Source: Planctomycetota bacterium | GTDB taxonomy: Bacteria; Planctomycetota; Planctomycetia; Planctomycetales; Planctomycetaceae | Reading direction: 5' to 3' | NCBI GenBank assembly: GCA_003388505.1 | Contig: QQVO01000078.1 | Location: forward strand, 1-64,000 | DNA length: 64,000 nucleotides | Shown here: in pieces, positions 49,439 to 57,312 of the stretch | Layout: each line of letters opens with the position of its first letter | Position numbering within the stretch: position 1 is the stretch's first letter | Program-made: the position numbers and the translations under genes | Notes under the pieces: generated by a model | Databases searched by the model: none | Told to the model about the DNA's origin: nothing | What the model saw: only the letters and a program-made list of their open reading frames with translations

Positions 49439-52400
49439 CTACGGCACAAACACAAACTCCGGCAAATTCAGCAGGACCCAGGCGGCGTCTTCGGCGCGCT
49501 GGCGCCAGTCGGCGTCGAGACGGGCGCTGGGAGGGTCGCCCGCTTCGAGTTCGGCCTGTCGCGCGAGGGCGATCTCGGTCGCCTCGGGGTGCAGGTGGTT
49601 GGTCCAGGTCCGGGGGGAGCGGTGGATGCGTCGCGGCGGCACGGCGTCCGGGCCCGCGACGATGCGGTCTTCGTAACCGTCCGCGAGAAGTTCGACAAAC
49701 GCTTCTCGTTCGTCGGTCGTGGGCGGTCGGGTGAGGACGCGCTGGAACAGTCGCTCGACGAAGTTCTCCAACTCCTGGCCTTCCAGCGCGAGATCGGTGA
49801 GACCGCTGTGGTCGGTCATGTCGACGCCGCGCGCCGCGGCCGTGCCGTTGGCGAGCACCATCGGCTGCAGCGGTGTGACGGCTTCCTCACGGATCGTCAA
49901 CGGATCCTGCCGCTGCTGTCGCCAGCCGTAGGCCATCATCAGGTCAACCACGCTCTGGGCGGCGAAGAGCGACATGCTGGGCCGGTCCCGCTCGTTGCTG
50001 ACGGCCGCGAATTCCCACGCGCGGCGCGGCGTGCCGAGATCGAGGAACGTGCTGTCGGGCCTGCGGCCGTCGCCGTCCATAGTGAGTTCTTCACTTTCGA
50101 GCGGTTTGCCGGCCACCCGATAGAGGGAATCGACGATCTGTTCCGCAGACAACCTGCGCCGCACCGGACCGGCGAAGAGCGCGGCCTGTTCTGATTCCCG
50201 GTCAGCGCCCGAGACGGTCGTCCGCTGGTAGACACCGGAATTGAAGATCAGCGAGGCGACGTGCTTGAGATCGTAGTTGTGAGTGACCAGTTCCCGCGCG
50301 AGGAAGTCGAGCAGTTCGGGATGAGAGCAATCAGCGTCTTCCCAGTCGTCGACCGGTTCGATGAGCCCTCGGCCCAGGTACCGTTGCCAGAGCCGGTTGA
50401 CGATCACGCGGGCGAATCGTTCGTTGGTGGGCAGCGTGAGCGTTGCGGCGAGCCGCTCGCGGGTGTCGGTCGGATTGCGAAGGACGCCGTCCGGAATTTC
50501 CTGAGACTCATTCCGAATGAGGTCGACGAACGGCCAATCCGGCTCCACGCTGCTGCCCGGTTTCAGTGACACGTTGACTGCCGCATTCGCCAACACATCG
50601 TCAGGAACGCTGCTGGAGCCGGGCACCTGTTGCGGACCGCGCTTGAGCAGCGCCGCGAGACTGAACAGGTCGCCCTGTGTGACGTCGTGATAGGGAGCGT
50701 CGTGGCAGCGGGCGCATTTCATTTCGACGGCGAGGAAGGCCGTGCCGACGATGTGGGCCTTGGCGGCCATGGGGACATCGTTCTCGCTCGCCATCCCGAA
50801 TCCGGCCGGCCCGCCCGCGTAGGTGCTGCCTTCCATCGAGATCAGTTCACTCACAAACCGGTCGAACGGTTTGTTGTCGAGAAACGATTCGTAGATGAAC
50901 CAGCGGAACGGCCCGGTGTTATTGAGCTTGGGCTTCGTCAGACCGGGATTCTCGGCCAGTACGTCCTGCCAGTAGGCAGTCCAGTGATCGGCCCAACCGG
51001 GATGCTGGAGGAACCTCTCAATCGCCTGTTCTCGTCTGGTTTCAGCGGGGTCGGCGAGGAACTGGTCGATCTGGTCCTGCGTGGGAATCACGCCGATCGT
51101 GTCGAGCGCGAGCCGCCGCAGGAATGAGAAATCGTCCACCAGCGGCGTGGGCTCGACGTTTTCTGCGGCGAGCCGATCGTTGATGAATGCATCGACGGCG
51201 TTTGCGCCATTCGCGCCGCCGGGAACTGCGACAGCCGGCGGCGCCAGTTTGCGGGCGAGTTCGTGGCGGAAACTCCAATACTCCCGCTCCTGCTCATCCT
51301 GGGCAAGACGCCGGACCTGATTGATCTCTCGGAGCCGTTCGTGCTCTTCATCGAGCAGCCGCAGCCAGGACTCGTCGGTGAATGCCGGATCGCGCTGCGG
51401 GCCGAAGAACGAGAGCGGCTCGCCCACACGGCCGTACCCGACCACCAGTTCGCCCACGCGAGCGCCTGATTTCTTCGTACCGATCAATCGATAGAGTGAC
51501 ACCACGTGCGGTCCCTCCGTAAGTGTGACCGTCTTGCGGGTCTCATGGTGCGCCGCCGGAATCGACAGGACGCCGTCGGGAACTTCTGCGATTTCGTGCG
51601 GCGCGTGGTGTCCGTCGGAACCCAGGTCCATAAACGGCGTTTCGAGAACAAGTTCGCCGTCGATGTACAGCCGCGCCGCGTCGAGCGAGCGGACGACGAA
51701 CTCGTACTCGCCCGCGTCGAACGGCTTCCGCGTTGTCAGATGCAGCAGCCACGGAACGGGCCGATCGATTATGAGCCCGCGGCGGTCGTACTTGCGGGGA
51801 AGTTCGGAGAGGGCGAACAGATCGCAATCGAAGAGGTGTTCCGGTTGCCGCATCCGGAATTTCCAACTCCGCTCGACGGGAACATGCTCCAGCAGCTCGA
51901 CCCGCACGCAGTCGTCGGGAACTTCCTCCGGTCGGACTTTTCCGAGCGCGAACTCAGACTCGGTGATGTCGATCCGGGCGTGCTGTTTGATCCTTTCGGG
52001 GGAAAGCGCCGTGCGGTAGATCGCGACTTCATCGAGGTCGCCGCCGAACGTCGCCTGACCGGAGACGGACGAACCGATCCACAGTTCATCGTTGTCCACA
52101 AACGGCCGCTTTGTGGTCTTTCCGCCGAGATCCCAGACACCGTCGACCGGCTCCCCGTCGATGTAGCCCCGCAGGCTGTCAGGATCGCCGAAGAGGTAGG
52201 TGAGGGCGATGTGATGCCAGGCGCCGTCGTCGGGAACGGCCGCCTTTGACGTCCAGCGGTGTCCTTCGTCGCCGATCGCGCTGCTTGTGGTGGGGGTCTC
52301 CGCATCGCAGAAAAAGAAGCTGATGAACGGGCCGCCGCCGCGGGTCGACAGCCTGAGCGAGTAGTTCTGGTTGTGGACACTCGTGCCCGGATTGTGGGTG

Positions 52401-52828
52401 CGGCCTTTGCCGATGATGTAGGGAAACGACCCGTTCCGCAGGCTGTCCCACCGCACCCAGGCTTCCATCGTCAGCGCGTCGCCGTTGTCGAAGTCGAGAG
52501 GACTCTCGTCGCCCGGATCGGCGACAACGACGTAGTTGGGGCCGTCCGGAAACCCGGCGGCGGTGTTCTCGTCCGAAAAGTCCGGGTATTCCGAGGACCT
52601 CGGCCCGGGACGGCCGGTCTCGATGCGACCGTGCACCGTTCCGTGGAATCTGTCGCCGGCGGAATTGACCGCGCTGCCTTCGGGATCCTGCCGGTCGAAT
52701 CTCCAGTAGCCGACCGGTTCGTCCTCCAGCACCATCCCGCGATAGGCGTCCTCCGCGAGGACGAATCTGCAGGAAATGAGAAGCAGGGCCGCAGGCGCCG
52801 TGCAACGTGTGATTGAACAAAACGACAT
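49439..52828 (-). CDS. PSD1/DUF1549-DUF1553 cytochrome with LamG and PA14-like domains
   Basis: About 1129 residues from the ATG at 52828 (an N-terminal extension above it lacks support). Signal peptide FCSITRCTAPAALLLISCRFVLAEDA. A LamG-like beta sandwich (~40-265: PVGYWRFD, LTMEAWVRWDSL, DEVAIYRTALSPERI) is followed by a PA14-like stretch (~330-450: FDAGEYEFVVRSLDAARLYIDGE). DUF1549 follows (~575-760), with the heme c site CARCHDAPYHD, then DUF1553 (~815-1090: RFARVIVNRLWQRYLGRGL, QAALFAGPVRRRLSAEQIVDSLYR). This is the planctomycete PSD1 family. Function unknown. The usual DUF1501 neighbour is at 46027, separated by the toxin-antitoxin block. Confidence 0.92.
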   Translation of the reverse strand: MSFCSITRCTAPAALLLISCRFVLAEDAYRGMVLEDEPVGYWRFDRQDPEGSAVNSAGDRFHGTVHGRIETGRPGPRSSEYPDFSDENTAAGFPDGPNYVVVADPGDESPLDFDNGDALTMEAWVRWDSLRNGSFPYIIGKGRTHNPGTSVHNQNYSLRLSTRGGGPFISFFFCDAETPTTSSAIGDEGHRWTSKAAVPDDGAWHHIALTYLFGDPDSLRGYIDGEPVDGVWDLGGKTTKRPFVDNDELWIGSSVSGQATFGGDLDEVAIYRTALSPERIKQHARIDITESEFALGKVRPEEVPDDCVRVELLEHVPVERSWKFRMRQPEHLFDCDLFALSELPRKYDRRGLIIDRPVPWLLHLTTRKPFDAGEYEFVVRSLDAARLYIDGELVLETPFMDLGSDGHHAPHEIAEVPDGVLSIPAAHHETRKTVTLTEGPHVVSLYRLIGTKKSGARVGELVVGYGRVGEPLSFFGPQRDPAFTDESWLRLLDEEHERLREINQVRRLAQDEQEREYWSFRHELARKLAPPAVAVPGGANGANAVDAFINDRLAAENVEPTPLVDDFSFLRRLALDTIGVIPTQDQIDQFLADPAETRREQAIERFLQHPGWADHWTAYWQDVLAENPGLTKPKLNNTGPFRWFIYESFLDNKPFDRFVSELISMEGSTYAGGPAGFGMASENDVPMAAKAHIVGTAFLAVEMKCARCHDAPYHDVTQGDLFSLAALLKRGPQQVPGSSSVPDDVLANAAVNVSLKPGSSVEPDWPFVDLIRNESQEIPDGVLRNPTDTRERLAATLTLPTNERFARVIVNRLWQRYLGRGLIEPVDDWEDADCSHPELLDFLARELVTHNYDLKHVASLIFNSGVYQRTTVSGADRESEQAALFAGPVRRRLSAEQIVDSLYRVAGKPLESEELTMDGDGRRPDSTFLDLGTPRRAWEFAAVSNERDRPSMSLFAAQSVVDLMMAYGWRQQRQDPLTIREEAVTPLQPMVLANGTAAARGVDMTDHSGLTDLALEGQELENFVERLFQRVLTRPPTTDEREAFVELLADGYEDRIVAGPDAVPPRRIHRSPRTWTNHLHPEATEIALARQAELEAGDPPSARLDADWRQRAEDAAWVLLNLPEFVFVP

Positions 52829-53031
52829 CAGACAGTTCGCCCCCGGTCTCTTGTAATCTCGTTGCAACCAGCATATCAGCGTATTCTGCCCCCCACAATC
52901 AGTGTCCAACGGGGCGGAACGAGGATCCCGATGAAACGACTGCTGCGTTGTGGCCCCTTCTGACAATCTGCACAATAATGGGCGGGCAACACCGATTGAC
53001 CATCAAAACCGACTCGACGAGGAGACGATCC

Positions 53032-53736
53032 GTGCAAGGCATCTCGAAACGCCACCTGATGATTACAGTTGCAACGGCTTGGATGGGGCTGCTGAGCGCG
53101 GTCGCCGCCGCAGAAGCAGCCGACCGCCCCGACAACGAACCGCCCGAAGGATTCACGGCTCTTTTTAACGGCAAAGACCTCACCGGCTGGAAGGGACTCG
53201 TGGCGAGTCCTCCCAAGCGGGCCGAGATGACTGAAGAAGAACTCGCCGAAGCGCAGAAGGCGGCCGACGAACAGATGCGCGAGCATTGGAGCGTTGAGGA
53301 CGGAGTCCTGATCTACGACGGAAAAGGGAACAGCCTCTGCACCGTGAAGGATTACGGCGACTTTGAACTGTACGTCGACTGGAAGATTCTCGACGAGGGA
53401 GACAGCGGCATCTATCTCCGCGGCACCCCGCAGGTGCAGATCTGGGATCCCAAGCTCAGGAACGTCGGGTCGGGAGGCCTCTACAACAATCAGGAGAATC
53501 CCTCAGAGCCGCTCGTGACGGCCGACAACGAAGTCGGGGAATGGAACACATTCTTCATCCGCATGGTGGGAGAGAAAGTGACCGTCTACCTCAACGACCA
53601 GCTTGTCGTGGACAACGTGACGCTGGAGAATTACTGGGAGCGCGACAAGCCGATCTACGAGACCGGACAGATTGAACTGCAGCACCACGGGAACACGCTG
53701 TATTTCAAGAACATCTTCATTAAGGAACTCGAGTAA
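53032..53736 (+). CDS. DUF1080 (3-keto-disaccharide hydrolase-like) secreted protein
   Basis: 234 residues from the GTG at 53032, with GAGGAG 9 bp upstream. A hydrophobic signal follows (LMITVATAWMGLLSAVAAAEA). The DUF1080 fold, a concanavalin-like sandwich, is recognised by GFTALFNGKDLTGWKG, DGVLIYDGKGNSLCTVKDYGDFELYVDWKI and SGIYLRGTPQVQIWDPK. Members hydrolyse 3-keto-glycosides or bind glycans; the exact substrate is unknown. Divergent from the PSD1 gene. Confidence 0.88.
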   Translation: MQGISKRHLMITVATAWMGLLSAVAAAEAADRPDNEPPEGFTALFNGKDLTGWKGLVASPPKRAEMTEEELAEAQKAADEQMREHWSVEDGVLIYDGKGNSLCTVKDYGDFELYVDWKILDEGDSGIYLRGTPQVQIWDPKLRNVGSGGLYNNQENPSEPLVTADNEVGEWNTFFIRMVGEKVTVYLNDQLVVDNVTLENYWERDKPIYETGQIELQHHGNTLYFKNIFIKELE

Positions 53737-53857
53737 CGACCGATTTCCATCCGGTCGACCTGTCCTGTTGTTCGCTTCTTCGACTTTTGGAGTTGGGCCG
53801 CTCCGGAGCGCAGCCCGGCGCGGCTTCGTCCGTTGTTCGCAATTGAGAGTCCCCACA

Positions 53858-54985
53858 TTGATCGCCGAGCCGACACGCACGACCGTTCCCGTGTCGCTCG
53901 GCGATCGCAGCTACGAGATCGTCATCGGGGCCGGTGAGTTGAACCGGATCGGTTCGACTCTTGCCGGCTGGCTCGAGCGGGATGCGGCTCGGGGATCGTC
54001 CGCGACGGCAGTCGTCGTGACCGACCGCAACGTTCTCCCGCATGCCGACGCGGTCGCCGATCGTTTACGCGCTGCGAACTGGCGCGTCGAGCAGATCGTG
54101 CTCGAACCGGGAGAGCAATCGAAACGCCTCGCAGTCATCTCCGGCATCTATGACCGGCTGGTTGCGATTCAGGCCGATCGCAAAACGGTTGTGTTGGCCG
54201 TCGGCGGCGGCGTCGTGGGGGACGCGGCCGGTTTCGCGGCGGCGACGTACAACCGCGGGCTGCGATTCGTGCAGGTTCCCACTTCGCTGCTGGCCGATGT
54301 CGACAGTTCGGTTGGCGGAAAGGTCGGCGTCAACCATCCCCAGGCGAAGAACCTGATCGGCGCGTTTCACCAGCCGCTGGGCGTCGTGATCGACACCGAA
54401 TTGCTCAACACACTGCCCGATCGGGACTACCGCTCGGGGCTGGCGGAAGTTGTGAAGTACGGAGTGATCCTGGACGCCGGGTTCTTTGAGTATCTGGAAC
54501 AGCAAGTTGATGCGCTGAACGAGCGCGATTCGGCCGCGTTGCGGCACGCGATCGCCGAGAGCTGCCGGTTGAAGGCGTACGTGGTCGAACGGGACGAGTA
54601 CGAGACGACCGGATTACGTGCCGTGCTCAACTACGGCCACACCTTCGGACACGCCTTCGAGGCGCTCAGCGACTACAGCGAGTTGATGCACGGCGAGGCG
54701 GTCGCGATCGGGATGATCTGCGCCAGCCGGCTGGCGGAGCGACTCGGCCGGGTTGATGCCGAAGTCACTGCGCGACAAGTCGCGTTGCTCGAGGCGCTGC
54801 AATTGCCGACCAGGCTATCCGCAGAGGGGCGATTCTCGGCAGAAGAGGTTCTGGGGCGGATGCGCCTCGACAAGAAAGCGGTCGCCGGGCGAATGCGGTT
54901 CATCCTGCCGACGAAGATCGGGCATGTGGAACTGGTCGACGGTGTCCCGGAAGCAGACGTCGTCGCGGTGCTCGGGTCGGAATGA
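53858..54985 (+). CDS. aroB: 3-dehydroquinate synthase
   Basis: About 375 residues from a TTG start with GAGAG 8 bp upstream; no ATG fits the family start. It converts DAHP to 3-dehydroquinate in the shikimate pathway. The NAD and metal region contains GGGVVGDAAGFAAATY, followed by QVPTSLLADVDSSVGGKVGV, and later NYGHTFGHAFEAL with its metal ligands. Length is normal for AroB. A dispersed low-complexity repeat starts at the stop codon. Confidence 0.93.
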   Translation: MIAEPTRTTVPVSLGDRSYEIVIGAGELNRIGSTLAGWLERDAARGSSATAVVVTDRNVLPHADAVADRLRAANWRVEQIVLEPGEQSKRLAVISGIYDRLVAIQADRKTVVLAVGGGVVGDAAGFAAATYNRGLRFVQVPTSLLADVDSSVGGKVGVNHPQAKNLIGAFHQPLGVVIDTELLNTLPDRDYRSGLAEVVKYGVILDAGFFEYLEQQVDALNERDSAALRHAIAESCRLKAYVVERDEYETTGLRAVLNYGHTFGHAFEALSDYSELMHGEAVAIGMICASRLAERLGRVDAEVTARQVALLEALQLPTRLSAEGRFSAEEVLGRMRLDKKAVAGRMRFILPTKIGHVELVDGVPEADVVAVLGSE

Positions 54986-55006
54986 ACCACGACGACACCA
55001 AGGACA
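54986..55006 (+). repeat. Low-complexity ACCACGACGACAC repeat, second copy
   Basis: accacgacgacaccaaggac directly follows the aroB stop codon and resembles the tract at 31885. Confidence 0.4.
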
Positions 55007-55077
55007 CAACGGAAAAAGGCTCGACTCTGATCTCAAATCGAGACAGTCAATCGGGCAATAACAGGGGGCAGCATCGC

Positions 55078-56256
55078 ATGGATCGATCGATGTCGCGACG
55101 GAGTTCATTCCACGTATGTTTGGCAATTTCAATCGCTGCGCAGGCTTCAGTCGCGCAGGGCGCAGAGCCGAATGCACCTCAGCGCCTTCGGTCCGGGCCG
55201 CCGGTGATTGAATCGTCCTGGGACGACCTGCTGGCGGGAATCGAAACGAAAGCAGACTGGCTGAAACATAAGGAGGTGCTCAGGCAGCGGTATCTCGATC
55301 TGATTCGCGATGAGCACAAGCCGGAACGCCCGCCGCTTGATCTCGAAGTCCACGAAGCGGTGATCGTTGACGGCGTCTACGAGCGGCGGCTGATCAGTTA
55401 CAACGTGGAACAAGGCGAGCGGGCGCACGCCTACCTCGGAATTCCGGTCGATCTGGAGGCGCCCGCGCCGGCCGTTGTCGCGTTGCACGGGACATTTCCC
55501 GAAGGGAAGCGGCAGGCCGCGGGACTCGTCGACAACCCGGACAAGGCGTATCTCGACCACCTCTGCCGGCGGGGCTATGTCGTCATTGCGCCGGAGCACT
55601 TCGTTTCCGGCCACCGGATTCCACCCGAAGGACCGTACGAAACCGCGCGGTTTTACGAAAAGCATCCGGAGTGGACGTCCGTCGGCAAGTTTACCTTCGA
55701 GCATTCCATCGCGATCGACGTGCTGGAGAGTCTCGACGAAGTGGACGCCGCTCAGATCGGCGCGATGGGCCACTCCCTGGGCGGGCACGGAACGCTCTTT
55801 CTGGCGGCCTATGACGAGCGGGTCAAGGCGGCGGCCGGGAACTGCAGCGCGACCTTTTTCCGGCACAACGACACGGTCGAAGCCTGGGCCCGCGACCACT
55901 GGTACATCTACTTCAAACATATCCGTCCCGGATTGCTGGAAGGTGAACTGCCGCCGATCGACTTCCACGAAATCATGGCGCTCGTGGCGCCGCGCGCGTA
56001 TCTGGACGTCTCCGGGCTCAACGACGGCGACCCGCTCACCCAGCGCCAGCGACTGCTGATGCTGATGAAGGTAATGGACGCCTATGAACTCGAAGAGATT
56101 CCACAGAACTTCGCGTTCTACGTCCACGGTCAGGGGCATTCGGTGCCGCACGAGACGCGGGAACTGATCTACGGCTGGTTCGACAAGCACCTCAAGCCGC
56201 CGGAAACCACGGCGACGAAACTGGTCACACCGGAGAACGAGACGCCGCCGGAATAG
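55078..56256 (+). CDS. Secreted alpha/beta hydrolase, acetylxylan esterase/dienelactone hydrolase-like
   Basis: 392 residues from the ATG at 55078 (GGGGG 9 bp upstream). Signal peptide FHVCLAISIAAQASVAQG. The nucleophile elbow is GAMGHSLGGHG, a strong Ser hydrolase; ALVAPRAYLDVSGLND and GQGHSVPHETRELIYGWF supply the Asp and His. The family covers acetyl xylan esterases and related prolyl-type hydrolases. In this setting it may deacetylate polysaccharides, which is inference. A GACTCG hairpin follows the stop codon. Confidence 0.85.
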   Translation: MDRSMSRRSSFHVCLAISIAAQASVAQGAEPNAPQRLRSGPPVIESSWDDLLAGIETKADWLKHKEVLRQRYLDLIRDEHKPERPPLDLEVHEAVIVDGVYERRLISYNVEQGERAHAYLGIPVDLEAPAPAVVALHGTFPEGKRQAAGLVDNPDKAYLDHLCRRGYVVIAPEHFVSGHRIPPEGPYETARFYEKHPEWTSVGKFTFEHSIAIDVLESLDEVDAAQIGAMGHSLGGHGTLFLAAYDERVKAAAGNCSATFFRHNDTVEAWARDHWYIYFKHIRPGLLEGELPPIDFHEIMALVAPRAYLDVSGLNDGDPLTQRQRLLMLMKVMDAYELEEIPQNFAFYVHGQGHSVPHETRELIYGWFDKHLKPPETTATKLVTPENETPPE

Positions 56257-56257
56257 A

Positions 56258-56284
56258 GTAGCCGACTCGCTCCGCCGAGTCGGA
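56258..56284. repeat. Palindromic repeat, GACTCG family, copy 3
   Basis: gtagccgactcgctccgccg then agtcgg is the inverse of the hairpin at 24411-24434 and lies directly after the stop codon of the esterase-like gene. Confidence 0.7.
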
Positions 56285-56389
56285 AGTCCAAGACGTGGAG
56301 CTTGCTGCACGCGAAATTCGCGCGTCGTGCGAAGATTCCAACCGCCGCAGCGCCTTCAGAACGCAGGATCCGCTGTGCCGACCGCCTTG

Positions 56390-57097
56390 CTAATTCGCAT
56401 AGTGCAGCGGATCGGACAGCCCCGCTTCGGCGAAACCCTTGCGGCGAAGCGTGCAGGAGTCGCAGCGGCCGCAGGGGGCGCCGTCGTCGGCGGGGTCGTA
56501 GCAACTGTGGGTGAGCGAGTAATCGACTCCCAGCTCGCGGCCGAGTGAAATGATCTCGGCTTTTGTGAGGTCGATCAGCGGCGTGTGGATGTGAAACCGG
56601 CCGCGTCCTTCAACGCCGGCCTGCGTCGCCAGATTCGCGAGCGACTCGAACTGGGTGATGAATTCGGGGCGGCAGTCGGGGTAGCCGCTGTAATCGACCG
56701 CGTTCACGCCGATGAACAGGTCGAACGCCCCCAGTACCTCGGCCCAACCGAGTGCGATCGAAAGAAAGATGGTGTTCCGCGCCGGGACGTAGGTGATCGG
56801 GATGCCGGTTTCCATTTCGGATTGATCGCGGCCTTTCGGCACGTCGATGTCATCGGTCAGCGCGGAGCCGCCGAAGGTGCGCAGGTCGAGCGGCACGGTG
56901 ATCTGCCGCTTCACGCCGGCCGCGCGGGCGACGCGGCGGGCGGCGTCGAGTTCAAACCGATGCCGTTGCCCGTAATCGAACGAGATCGCGTGACATTCGA
57001 ATTCATCACGCTGGGCGACGGCGAGCGCCGTCGCCGAGTCGAGTCCGCCGGAGAGCAGGACGACGGCCGGATCGGGGGAATCCTTGGATTGCGGCAT
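56390..57097 (-). CDS. queC: 7-cyano-7-deazaguanine synthase
   Basis: 235 residues. It makes preQ0 from 7-carboxy-7-deazaguanine, ammonia and ATP in the queuosine pathway. The PP-loop is [15 protein letters not shown]. The C-terminal zinc site is [47 protein letters not shown] is a family signature. No other que genes are near, and no preQ1 riboswitch pattern is visible upstream. Confidence 0.95.
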   Translation of the reverse strand: MPQSKDSPDPAVVLLSGGLDSATALAVAQRDEFECHAISFDYGQRHRFELDAARRVARAAGVKRQITVPLDLRTFGGSALTDDIDVPKGRDQSEMETGIPITYVPARNTIFLSIALGWAEVLGAFDLFIGVNAVDYSGYPDCRPEFITQFESLANLATQAGVEGRGRFHIHTPLIDLTKAEIISLGRELGVDYSLTHSCYDPADDGAPCGRCDSCTLRRKGFAEAGLSDPLHYAN

Positions 57098-57215
57098 TCG
57101 TTACGGTGAGGCTGGCAAAGCCCACCAGTTGCAACTCGCGGGCTTCGGCTCGGCGGAGTGATCTATTTAGGTTACGTTGCTTCGTTCCCGAAAGTTGTTG
57201 CAGTTGAGTCAAGAT

Positions 57216-57274
57216 TCAGCGACCGACGGGAGCGGTCCAGGCGAGCGGCGCGGCGTCAGCCCGCCGATGCGTCC
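57216..57274 (+). repeat. 59-bp direct repeat, right of the metallohydrolase gene
   Basis: tcagcgaccgacgggagcgg and the following 39 bases recur at 59872-59930 with only two substitutions. The two copies lie on either side of the minus-strand gene at 57313-59820. A divergent inverse relative is at 39678-39712. Confidence 0.75.
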
Positions 57275-57312
57275 AGGAACCGGCAGCTCACATGGTCTGA
57301 GGCGCAGCCTCG

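Noticed and set aside
57098-57215. Possible preQ1 riboswitch before queC
   Set aside because: The A-rich tail and loop pattern of preQ1 aptamers are not visible.
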